This document shows, in pieces, positions 25,850-33,365 of a stretch of DNA of 64,000 nucleotides (position 1 is the first letter of the stretch; each line of letters begins with the position of its first letter). Where the stretch lies: the NCBI RefSeq assembly GCF_000513895.2, contig NZ_CP165783.1, positions 992,001 to 1,056,000 of the forward strand, written 5' to 3'. The translations under genes were made by a program, and so were the position numbers. The DNA is from Ensifer sp. WSM1721 (GTDB lineage Bacteria > Pseudomonadota > Alphaproteobacteria > Rhizobiales > Rhizobiaceae). The notes under the pieces are model-generated. The model did no database searches. It was given only the letters and a program-made list of their open reading frames with translations, and was not told where the DNA came from.

Positions 25850-26140
25850 TCAAGTCTGCTCATCGATAAACTCGATGGGCCAGATCTGGGCGCCGTGCAA
25901 AATACGCAGAATACGAATCCTATCCGCCGTCACGACGTAGGCTGCAATATAGCGCGTGCGCGGCACAACAAGCTCGCGTGTTCCGGCAATCCGACCAGGA
26001 CGACCGCTTTCGGGAAAGTCGAGAAGGCGGCGTGCAGCGCGGACGATCCCTCGTCGACGCGGACCGCCGTCCTCGGATTCTCTCTTTCAATGTAACTGAA
26101 GATGTTGTCGCGATCGTCGAGCGCATATTGCGCCCAGACA
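25850..26140 (-). pseudogene. ParE/RelE-type toxin remnant, frameshifted, no antitoxin
   Basis: Translating the minus strand by hand gives a clear ParE-type toxin split over two frames. The first part reads LVWAQYALDDRDNIFSYIERENP and the second RRLLDFPESGRPGRIAGTREL, ending RILRILHGAQIWPIEFIDEQT before a TGA. The join is near the codons for VDEG, where one missing base restores the usual VDE-R-IV reading. No start codon is evident, since the 5' end abuts the stop of the neighbouring protease-like gene. No antitoxin gene was found. It is probably a decayed toxin-antitoxin locus; a sequencing error could also explain the shift. Confidence 0.8.
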
Positions 26141-26143
26141 AGC

Positions 26144-26929
26144 TCAGCTCTTCTTCTTGGCGGTCGCGACCGGCTCCGTGGTCAGCTTGAAGTCAGCCAT
26201 CTCCTTCGCCGTCAGATAGTAGAGCCGGTCCGGCGGCGTTTCGAGCGCATTGATCCAGAGCCCGGCGCCGATGCCCATTGCATCGAGATGGCGGGCGACC
26301 CGAGCGGTCGTGGATTGCGCGAATGACGCGGCCTGTTCTGCCGTCGGCCTCTCCCTGCTGCCGTTGAAAACCTGGTGCACGCCGACGATTGCATCCTCTT
26401 CGGCCAGGCGCCCCACACCGCCGGCAAAGATGATCGGGCAGGAGGAGGCGCAGAGCGCTTTTGACGCCACCTTGGTATTGAGCTTCTTTTCGCGGATCAG
26501 CTTCGAAATGACGAGCGCGTCGTCCACCGAGCCCCCGGGTGAGTTGAGCGCCACCGTCTTTACATATTCGCCTCGCGTTTCGATCTCCTCAGCGAAGCGC
26601 GCACCTGCCCCGAGGTCAATGGTGCCTTCGGCGAGCAACACGCCGCCGGACGTGAGCTCGAACTTCATCGGCTGGCGCAGCACCTCGTCGGGGCTTGCGG
26701 GCTGTGCCGACGGAGCCCTGGGCCCGCCCTCGGTCAGTGCCGGAGGCAAGACCGGCTGGTCCTCTAGCATCGGGTCGAAACCCGGCAGTTCGGCGTTCAT
26801 TGCCGTGATATCGCGCACGTCGATCAGCAGGAAGACCGCCGCGGCCGATAGCAACAGGAAGAAAGCGCCGCGCATCAGCACACCGTCGTCGAGCCGCAGC
26901 AGCGCCTTGAATGGCTCATCGATCCTCAT
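26144..26929 (-). CDS. ClpP/SppA-like (COG3904-type) membrane-anchored serine protease-like protein
   Basis: 261 residues. One N-terminal membrane helix (GAFFLLLSAAAVFLLIDV) is followed by a Pro-rich linker and a ClpP-fold domain. The domain shows TVALNSPGGSVDDALVISKL, the probable nucleophile region LCASSCPIIFAGG, and GVHQVF carrying the likely active His. The C-terminus is Lys-rich. The ATG at 26929 has AAGGA upstream and lies inside the end of the preceding coiled-coil gene (14-bp overlap), so the two are coupled. Proteolytic activity is plausible but not shown. Confidence 0.82.
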   Translation of the reverse strand: MRIDEPFKALLRLDDGVLMRGAFFLLLSAAAVFLLIDVRDITAMNAELPGFDPMLEDQPVLPPALTEGGPRAPSAQPASPDEVLRQPMKFELTSGGVLLAEGTIDLGAGARFAEEIETRGEYVKTVALNSPGGSVDDALVISKLIREKKLNTKVASKALCASSCPIIFAGGVGRLAEEDAIVGVHQVFNGSRERPTAEQAASFAQSTTARVARHLDAMGIGAGLWINALETPPDRLYYLTAKEMADFKLTTEPVATAKKKS

Positions 26930-28223
26930 GCGACCGATCCTTTGCACGCGTTCTCGGGTCGAGACTGGTGATGTTGTTCAGCTCGTCCGCTTTGCCGTCG
27001 GCTTCCGTCTGGGCGCCTATCTCGCCGAGGTTCACGCCGTTTGCCGTTACCGCTCGCTGCACTTCTAGCGCTTGCAGCAGTTCGGCCGCCGTAATGCGCT
27101 CGGCAAACGGCAGCCTTTCCTCCTGTTTGCGGATGGCGCCGTGCACTGCGGCGAGAATGAAGACCAGCACGCCCGGCAGCAGATCGATAGAAATGGCGCC
27201 GGCCCAGGCGGGAATGAAATCAGCCGCATAGCGCAACACGGCTTCGGCGGAGGACAGCGGAACGAAGCGTCGCTCCTCCACCGGCGTACGGGCGAGGATT
27301 TCGTCGGCCGCGTCAGAGAGCACTTTGGATTGCGCCGCCACCGAGGCCCGCACCGTCTCCATGACCCGGTCCTGGCGGTTGACGAGATCGGCATCGCCGC
27401 CGTCGGCCACCGGTGCGATGAAGCCGAGGGACAGGTCGTCCGCGGCGCGACGGATCGAAGGCGCGATCGAAGTCTGCCCGAGCGAGGCTATCACGCCTGT
27501 GAGCGCCACCACTTCGGAGGAGAACTGGTCGGCACGCGGTTCGATCGCACCCGGTGCCGAGACCAGCGTGCGCATGGTTTCGAGCCGCTTTTGCCCTTGG
27601 TTGAACAGGGTCGTGACCTGCTCGCGGGAGGCGTTGATGCCATTTTCGAGCTCCTTCATCTGCGCCGACATTTGCGACAGAAGCTGCACCACGCTTCCCG
27701 ATCCCGTCGTGCCGGTGAGCGCTCCCGATTGCCGCTCGGAGGCGGCAAGCTGAGCGAAGCGTTCGGATGCGCGCTGGATATCGGGCAGCAGGCTTTGCGC
27801 CGCAAGCGCGTTCTGGTGCGCCTGGTCGAGGTCGGCGGTGTAGTCCTCCACCGTTTCCGCGAGGTGCTGTTCGAGCGCGGCCGAACCTGCGAGCGCCGCC
27901 GCGTTGAGCCAGCTCGACATGGCGATGATCATGGCAGCGCCCAAGGCCATCACGCCCAACATGGCGGCCCGGCCCGTATGGGTGGTCACATGCGGATAGA
28001 AGCGGGCCATATAGGACCAGAAGGCATAGATGCCGACAGAGACCGAGGCCGAGTAGATGATCGCCGCGAAGAAGACCGCGGTCGGCGAGCCGTCGAGAAT
28101 GCTGCGCACGCCGAGATAGGTATAGACGCCCGAGGCAAGCGCCAGCACTGCAAGCGCGAAACGCGTCATGGTTTCAACGGCCGCGACGCCGTCGTGCAAA
28201 CGTTGGGATGCGCCGAGCGACAT
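26916..28223 (-). CDS. Membrane protein with long coiled coil (unknown function)
   Basis: 435 residues. Three or more membrane segments occupy the first 125 residues (FALAVLALASGVYTYLG, AVFFAAIIYSASVSVGIYAF, AAMLGVMALGAAMIIAM). A long heptad-like periplasmic or cytosolic stretch follows to about residue 330, then another hydrophobic helix (LLPGVLVFILAAVHGAI) and a polar tail. The ATG at 28223 has GGAG 9 bp upstream; a TTG two codons earlier is possible. No known family was recognised. The overlap with the ClpP-like gene suggests the two act together at the membrane. Confidence 0.75.
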   Translation of the reverse strand: MSLGASQRLHDGVAAVETMTRFALAVLALASGVYTYLGVRSILDGSPTAVFFAAIIYSASVSVGIYAFWSYMARFYPHVTTHTGRAAMLGVMALGAAMIIAMSSWLNAAALAGSAALEQHLAETVEDYTADLDQAHQNALAAQSLLPDIQRASERFAQLAASERQSGALTGTTGSGSVVQLLSQMSAQMKELENGINASREQVTTLFNQGQKRLETMRTLVSAPGAIEPRADQFSSEVVALTGVIASLGQTSIAPSIRRAADDLSLGFIAPVADGGDADLVNRQDRVMETVRASVAAQSKVLSDAADEILARTPVEERRFVPLSSAEAVLRYAADFIPAWAGAISIDLLPGVLVFILAAVHGAIRKQEERLPFAERITAAELLQALEVQRAVTANGVNLGEIGAQTEADGKADELNNITSLDPRTRAKDRSHEDR

Positions 28224-28340
28224 GGACAAGATCTCCGCAAAGGAATGTATTCCTTAACAGAGAATTAAGAAGCGGGCGGAATAAAGGCCGCTTGTCGCCG
28301 ACAACACGACTGCACGGTCTGTGCCGGTGTCCATCATGAC

Positions 28341-28955
28341 TTAGGGCCGGAAAAGCCGCTTCAGCACGAGATGGACCGGGAGATAGGCAACCACGGGAAG
28401 CAACACCATGTAGAGGCCGAGATAGGTGCGCGGAGACAGCACCTTTTGCGTCTCCGGCCCCGGGCCGAGCCCGTGCACCCAATTGATATTCTTCTCCGGA
28501 GGGGTGAGCCAATAGCTCGCGAGAAGCACGCCCCAGGCGAAGACGGTCTGCGCCTTGAACGCCCGGCGGTCGTAGCCTTGCCGCATCAGCATGAATAGGA
28601 TGAGCACCGGCAGGAAGAGGTGAAAGCCCGACAACAACCGCATATGCAACGGCTCCTTCGGATCGAACATATAGGCGGCGAGCCCGATGAACCTGCCGCC
28701 GGTGACGAAGTCGACGCACCAGGCGAGTTCGAGCGGCAGAACGCCGACCGCCATCATCGAATAGAAAAGCCGAATGCCTGTCCAAAGTGCGATGAGCACG
28801 GCAAACAAGGCAAGATCGGAGAACCACAGGAAATTGCCGGGGCCGTATCGCAGCCAGTAGAAAGGCGTGAGGACGGCGACGAACAGCGTATACGGCAGGG
28901 TTATCCGGAGCGGATAGGCGGGGATCGGATCTTTGCTGCGCTGTCTGGCTGTCAT
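28341..28955 (-). CDS. Polytopic membrane protein of unknown function
   Basis: 204 residues with about six hydrophobic segments (TLPYTLFVAVLTPFYWL; FSDLALFAVLIALW; MAVGVLPLELAWCVDFV; LFLPVLILFMLM; FAWGVLLASYWL; LGLYMVLLPVVAYLPVHLVL). The loop WLTPPEKNINWVHGLG is distinctive. I do not recognise the family with confidence. ATG 28955 follows GAGGCGAG. A GGAAC-N18-TT promoter lies 52 bp upstream, so it is likely in the general stress regulon. Confidence 0.75.
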   Translation of the reverse strand: MTARQRSKDPIPAYPLRITLPYTLFVAVLTPFYWLRYGPGNFLWFSDLALFAVLIALWTGIRLFYSMMAVGVLPLELAWCVDFVTGGRFIGLAAYMFDPKEPLHMRLLSGFHLFLPVLILFMLMRQGYDRRAFKAQTVFAWGVLLASYWLTPPEKNINWVHGLGPGPETQKVLSPRTYLGLYMVLLPVVAYLPVHLVLKRLFRP

Positions 28956-29006
28956 CGCTCGCCTCGGCCGTCGCGGAACCGGCACCAGCGGCGCCGGCAA
29001 AGGCCT

Positions 29007-29031
29007 AACCCGGCAGCCGCAGGGCTGTTCC
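29007..29031 (-). promoter_or_regulatory. RpoE2/EcfG-type promoter for the membrane protein gene
   Basis: On the minus strand GGAAC is followed by exactly 18 bases and then TT, matching the Sinorhizobium RpoE2 consensus GGAAC-N18/19-TT. It lies 52 bp before the ATG at 28955. The first bases after GGAAC (AGCC) are the same as in the site at 30067-30091. Confidence 0.7.
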
Positions 29032-29065
29032 CGAGTCGGACACTCGCATCCTCGGAGCCACCGGT

Positions 29066-29095
29066 CTTAAGCGCCCGATTACCCGGGCGCTTAAG
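29066..29095. terminator. Hairpin downstream of the BON-domain gene
   Basis: A perfect 12-bp inverted repeat (29066-29077 with 29084-29095, 6-nt loop) starts 20 bp after the BON gene stop. No T-run follows on the minus strand. It likely ends that transcript or protects its 3' end. Confidence 0.65.
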
Positions 29096-29114
29096 ACGTT
29101 TTGCCTCACCGAGC

Positions 29115-29996
29115 TCAAGTCTCGCGTCTTGATTCCGGACTCGTCGCGCTGGTTCCGGTCGTCATTCCCGCTCCGGTTGTTCCTGTCGTTCCGGTCTGGG
29201 ATTTTCCGCCGGCAGTCCAGCCTTGCTGGCTCACGCGCAGATTATTCTGCACGTTCTTTACGCCTGAGACTTCTTCCGCGCAGTCTTCGGCGCGGCGCTT
29301 TTGCTCCCGGCTTTCGACGGTGCCGCTCAGCGTCACCTCGCAATTGCTGACTCGCACCTCGATTTCCGAGGCATCCACCGAACGGTCATCGCTAAGCCGA
29401 TCACATACGTCTTCACGGATGCGCTCATCCGACCGCTGATAGCCTTTCGGTCCCCGACCGCGATATTGTCCGAAGCGCTCGCTGCGGGGCTCTCCATAGC
29501 CACCGCCATACATCCCGCCGCGATAGCCCTCGCCGCCATAGCCGCCGCCGTGCGCGCCACCATATCCTTCGCGCCCGTAGCCGCCGCCGTATCCCCGGCC
29601 GAAGTCGCGGCCGTAACCGCTCTCTCCGCGACCAAAGTCCTGATCTTCAAACACCGCCTCCGCACTCTCGCTGCCGCCACCGAAGCGCTCGGCACCGAAG
29701 CCCCGTCGCAATCCCCACTCACGGCCATATCCACCCATCCGCTCGCTCATTCCGCGAGCGCCGAATTCGCCGCGATAAGCTTCGCCGGCCTCCCGTTCGC
29801 GCCCGTAACCCTGCCCCCGCGAAGGATAGTCGCCGCGATACCCCTCGCGACCGCCATAACTGCGTTCATAGCGGTCATCCCCGTAATCGTCCTCCCAAGA
29901 GCGCCTCAAGCGCCCGTATCGGCCTCGGGGCTCGTCGGGCTCGCGCCCGTAGCCGCGGCCGTATTGCTCTCTCCGTCGGTATCTCTCGTCGGCCAT
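29115..29996 (-). CDS. BON-domain protein with Gly/Tyr/Arg-rich low-complexity region
   Basis: 293 residues. Residues 1-190 are disordered and rich in Gly, Tyr, Arg and Glu with repeats of the GYGR/GGYG type. A BON domain follows at about 195-255 (IREDVCDRLSDDRSVDASEI, VTLSGTVESREQKRRAED), then a Thr/Gly/Ser-rich tail. BON domains bind phospholipids or envelope partners, yet no signal peptide is visible. The ATG at 29996 follows GGAGG. A GGAAC-N18-TT promoter lies about 70 bp upstream. The low-complexity region resembles condensate-forming segments; that is inference. Confidence 0.88.
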   Translation of the reverse strand: MADERYRRREQYGRGYGREPDEPRGRYGRLRRSWEDDYGDDRYERSYGGREGYRGDYPSRGQGYGREREAGEAYRGEFGARGMSERMGGYGREWGLRRGFGAERFGGGSESAEAVFEDQDFGRGESGYGRDFGRGYGGGYGREGYGGAHGGGYGGEGYRGGMYGGGYGEPRSERFGQYRGRGPKGYQRSDERIREDVCDRLSDDRSVDASEIEVRVSNCEVTLSGTVESREQKRRAEDCAEEVSGVKNVQNNLRVSQQGWTAGGKSQTGTTGTTGAGMTTGTSATSPESRRET

Positions 29997-30408
29997 CTTC
30001 GTTTCCTCCATTCGGCTTGTTGGCTGTCGGAAGCTCTGCTTTGGTCTCTGGCTCCCCTCGACGTAGAACCAACTGATGGCGCGGCTGTTCCCACGGGTTT
30101 GCTCCAAGTCGGAGTTTGCCCACAACCGGTCAGCTGCCAGCCTCTCTTCCCGAAGGCGGAACGGTCATGTGGGCGATTCGATATGTACGCAGCCTGAAAT
30201 ACTTCGGCCGGAGCGAACGGGAGCCAATCTCCCGTCCGCCGCGTCATCGCAGCAATTCCGCGGCACTTCCCCGGACTTTTTTCAACGCAGTGCCGTGCTC
30301 TGCTCGCGAGCCCGGTCGAGAACGAAACCCATATCCTCCGGAAGCATGAAGCCTTCGGACATGAGCGTCTCGGATGCTTCGCTCGCTGCATTTGGACCGC
30401 CAGCCCGA
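29997..30408. other. Intergenic region between the BON gene and matC
   Basis: 412 bp. It contains the RpoE2-type promoter at 30067-30091. A short minus-strand frame near 30282-30370 ending SEGFMLPEDMGFVLDRAR could be a fragment but has no homologue that I recognise. Nothing else is supported. Confidence 0.4.
30067..30091 (-). promoter_or_regulatory. RpoE2/EcfG-type promoter for the BON-domain gene
   Basis: On the minus strand GGAAC, 18 bases, then TT (GGTT at the end). This matches the RpoE2 general stress consensus and lies about 70 bp before the BON gene ATG. Confidence 0.7.
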
Positions 30409-31755
30409 TCAGACCAGCCCAGGCACGACGAACACCAACCATGCCACCACCGGACCGATGATGGCAATCAGTGCGCTGTAGACGAGGAGTTGCCGCAGTA
30501 CTTTCTCCCGCTGGTAATCCGGCGCATTGGCGACGACGAGTGCGCCGTTGGTCGAGAACGGGCTGGTATCGACGATGGTCGTCGAGATCGAGATCGCGGC
30601 GACGACTCCGATGGCGCTGATGTGTCCTTGAAGGAGGAACGGCACGGCGAGCGGGATGATGGCGCCGAGCAGCGCGGTCGAGGATGCAAAGGCCGAAACA
30701 ATCGCGCCCGTGAAGCAAAGCAGGAGCGCCACCAGAAGCGGCATGCCGAGGCTCGATATGCCATTGGCGACATAATCGACCGTGCCGGCTTTCTCCATGA
30801 CGCCGACATAGGTGATGATGCCGGCGATCAGCAGCACGGTCGACCAGCTCACCTTGTCGATCGCCGCTTTCTGCGTCTTCGGGGACAGCAGCGCCAGGGC
30901 GACGGCGACGGTCATTGCGACCAGACCGACATTGAACTTGAAGACCAGCGCGCCGATCCCGAGTGCAGTCAGGCCGATCAAGGTGATGATCCTTTCATTC
31001 GTCAGCCGCAAGCTCGCTGCAGTGTCGGCCGCGGTGCCGTAAGCATGTTCCCTGATCGGCTTGGCAGGCGTGCCGCCATGGCCTCTGATCGACGCCGATA
31101 CGCCTTCGGGATGCAGTTCCGGCAAGGGGCCGGACGATGCGGGTTCCTGCTTCATCACCCGCGCGCCGCCGAAGACGAAGAAGACCAGCACGGCGATCGC
31201 CAGGTTGAAGAAGAAGCTGGAGAGGAACAGCGATGTCGGGGCGAAGGGCAGACCGGCCTTGGCAACGATCTGGTTGGTGATTCCGCCATAGACACTGATC
31301 GGCGAAAAGCCGCCGGCTTGCGCGCCATGGATCACCATCAGGCCCATCATCACCGGGTGAATGCGGTATTGCACGGCAAAGCTCAAGGCGACGGGTGCGA
31401 GGATCGCGACAGCCGCGGGGCCAAGAGCACCGAAACCGGTGATGACGGCGGCGACGAGGAACATCACCCAGGGGATCCAGGCGACATGTCCGCGCACCAG
31501 CCGCACGGCACCTTCGACGAGCCAGTCGATCGTGCCGTTGATCTGTGCGATGGCGAAGAGGTAGGTGACGGCGACCAGCGTCAGGAAAAGGTCGCTCGGA
31601 AATCCGGCGAAGATGTCGCTGGTTTTCATTCCGATGATCAACGAGCCGAGCACGAAAGTGCCGCCGAATGCCAGCGCGCCCATGTTGATCGGCTGGACCG
31701 TCGCGATGACGAACATCCCGACCAACAGCAATATGGATAGTACTTCGATACCCAT
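30409..31755 (-). CDS. matC: Malonate/dicarboxylate carrier MatC
   Basis: A 448-residue polytopic permease of the MatC/dicarboxylate carrier branch of the ion transporter superfamily. It begins MGIEVLSILLLVGMFVIATVQPINMG, characteristic of the MatC N-terminal region, and has about 12 hydrophobic segments with GPAAVAILAPVALSFA in the first half. It takes up malonate into the cytosol, where MatB and MatA convert it to acetyl-CoA. It is the third gene after matA and matB on the minus strand, 95 bp past matB, and is expected to be under MatR control. Confidence 0.93.
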   Translation of the reverse strand: MGIEVLSILLLVGMFVIATVQPINMGALAFGGTFVLGSLIIGMKTSDIFAGFPSDLFLTLVAVTYLFAIAQINGTIDWLVEGAVRLVRGHVAWIPWVMFLVAAVITGFGALGPAAVAILAPVALSFAVQYRIHPVMMGLMVIHGAQAGGFSPISVYGGITNQIVAKAGLPFAPTSLFLSSFFFNLAIAVLVFFVFGGARVMKQEPASSGPLPELHPEGVSASIRGHGGTPAKPIREHAYGTAADTAASLRLTNERIITLIGLTALGIGALVFKFNVGLVAMTVAVALALLSPKTQKAAIDKVSWSTVLLIAGIITYVGVMEKAGTVDYVANGISSLGMPLLVALLLCFTGAIVSAFASSTALLGAIIPLAVPFLLQGHISAIGVVAAISISTTIVDTSPFSTNGALVVANAPDYQREKVLRQLLVYSALIAIIGPVVAWLVFVVPGLV

Positions 31756-31850
31756 GATTCTCCTCCCTCCGGCGCCTCCAGCGCCGTAGCTGTCGTTTTC
31801 AAAATTTGAAGATGAGTCGGCGCGCCTTCCTCCCAGAGGGCGCGGTCACG

Positions 31851-33365
31851 TCACGTCCTGGCGTATAGATCGGCGTATTGCTGCCTGAGGACATTCTTCT
31901 GGACCTTGCCCATCGTGTTGCGGGGCAAGTCCTCGGCGAAGATGATGCGCTTGGGCTGTTTGTAGCGCGCGAGCCGGTCCTGAAGCGCGCCAAGGATCGC
32001 CATCTCATCCAGAGCCGCGTCGGGCTTGCGAACGACGATCGCCGTCACGCCCTCTCCGAAATCCGGATGCGGGACACCGATCACGGCGCTCTCGGCCACG
32101 CCCTCGAGCTGGTCGATCTCGCCCTCGACCTCCTTCGGATAGATGTTGTACCCGCCCGAAATCACCAGATCCTTGCTGCGCCCGACAATGTGGACATAGC
32201 CGCGCCTGTCGATCTTGCCGAGATCGCCGCTGGTGAAAAAGCCATCGGCGGTGAACTCGGCTGCCGTCTTTTCGGGCATGCGCCAGTAGCCCTTGAAGAC
32301 GTTCGGTCCTTTGATCTCGATCATTCCGGTTTCTTCGGCAGACAACACGGCTCCGGTGGCGGGATCGGTCACGCGCACCGTCACGCCCGGCAGCGGAAAG
32401 CCGACCGTTCCGGCGATCCGTTCTCCGTCATAGGGATTGGACGTATTCATGTTGGTTTCGGTCATGCCGTAACGCTCGAGGATGGCGTGTCCGGTGCGGT
32501 TTTTGAACTCGACATGTGTCTCGGCCAATAACGGTGCCGAACCGGAAATGAAGAGGCGCATGTTGGAGACGGCCTGCCTGTCGAGACGCGGGCTCTGCAG
32601 GAGGCGCACGTAAAATGTCGGAACGCCCATCAAAAGGGTCGCCCGCGGCATCAGCGAAATCACCTCATCCGGATCGAACTTCGGCAGCAGGAACATCGAG
32701 GCGCCCGCAAGCAGCGTGACGTTCGTCGCGACGAAGAGCCCGTGCGTGTGGAATATCGGCAAGGCATGGATCAGCCGATCCTGGGGGGTGACGCGCCAGA
32801 AGTCGCGCAGCGCCATGGCGTTCGAAAGCAGGTTCCCGTGGGTGAGCATCGCCCCCTTGGAGCGCCCCGTCGTCCCCGAGGTATAGAGGATCGCCGCCAG
32901 ATCATCGGCCGAGCGCGAGGCGTCGACAAAATCGGCCGGCTCGTCGCGTGCGAGATCGAGCAATGAGCCGGTGCCGTCGGCGTCCAGCGTTTCAATGATC
33001 GCGCCATGAGGCTTTGCTATTTTTCCGACGTTTTCGCGAGCGGCCGAAGAAACGACCACCAGGCGCGGCTCGGCATCGCCGATGAAATAGTCGAGTTCAG
33101 CCAGCGTGTAAGCGGTGTTGAGCGGCAGGTAGACCGCGCCGCTGCGCAGACAGGCGAGATAGAGGATCAGGGCCTCGGCGCTTTTATCGACCTGCACCGC
33201 AACTCGGTCGCCCGGGCGAATGCCGAGTGTATCCATCGCACTGGCAATGCGGTTCGAAAGATCGAGCGCGTCGTCGTAGGTCCATATGCGGCCGCTCTCG
33301 ATCCGGATAAACGGCGCGTCACCCGGCGCGGCGGTCCTTATGGCGTCGAAAAGATGGTTGCTCAC
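31851..33365 (-). CDS. matB: Malonyl-CoA synthetase MatB
   Basis: A 504-residue AMP-forming acyl-CoA ligase specific for malonate. It has the P-loop-like LYTSGTTGRSKGAML (near 155-170), the core RYGMTETNMNTSNPYDGER typical of MatB, GYWRMPEKTAAEF, the hinge GRSKDLVISGGYN and the catalytic Lys near the end in PRNTMGKVQKNVL. The start is GTG at 33365, overlapping the matA TGA as GTGA, with GGAGGAAGG upstream. It produces malonyl-CoA from malonate, ATP and CoA for MatA. Confidence 0.95.
   Translation of the reverse strand: MSNHLFDAIRTAAPGDAPFIRIESGRIWTYDDALDLSNRIASAMDTLGIRPGDRVAVQVDKSAEALILYLACLRSGAVYLPLNTAYTLAELDYFIGDAEPRLVVVSSAARENVGKIAKPHGAIIETLDADGTGSLLDLARDEPADFVDASRSADDLAAILYTSGTTGRSKGAMLTHGNLLSNAMALRDFWRVTPQDRLIHALPIFHTHGLFVATNVTLLAGASMFLLPKFDPDEVISLMPRATLLMGVPTFYVRLLQSPRLDRQAVSNMRLFISGSAPLLAETHVEFKNRTGHAILERYGMTETNMNTSNPYDGERIAGTVGFPLPGVTVRVTDPATGAVLSAEETGMIEIKGPNVFKGYWRMPEKTAAEFTADGFFTSGDLGKIDRRGYVHIVGRSKDLVISGGYNIYPKEVEGEIDQLEGVAESAVIGVPHPDFGEGVTAIVVRKPDAALDEMAILGALQDRLARYKQPKRIIFAEDLPRNTMGKVQKNVLRQQYADLYART

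Noticed and set aside
27072..28268. A 398-codon plus-strand open frame opposite the coiled-coil membrane protein
   Set aside because: His/Arg-rich shadow sequence. The minus-strand frame has membrane helices, a ribosome-binding site and an overlap with the next gene.
30282..30467. Short minus-strand frame ending near SEGFMLPEDMGFVLDRAR
   Set aside because: Too short, it overlaps the matC end, and no homologue was recognised; it may be chance.
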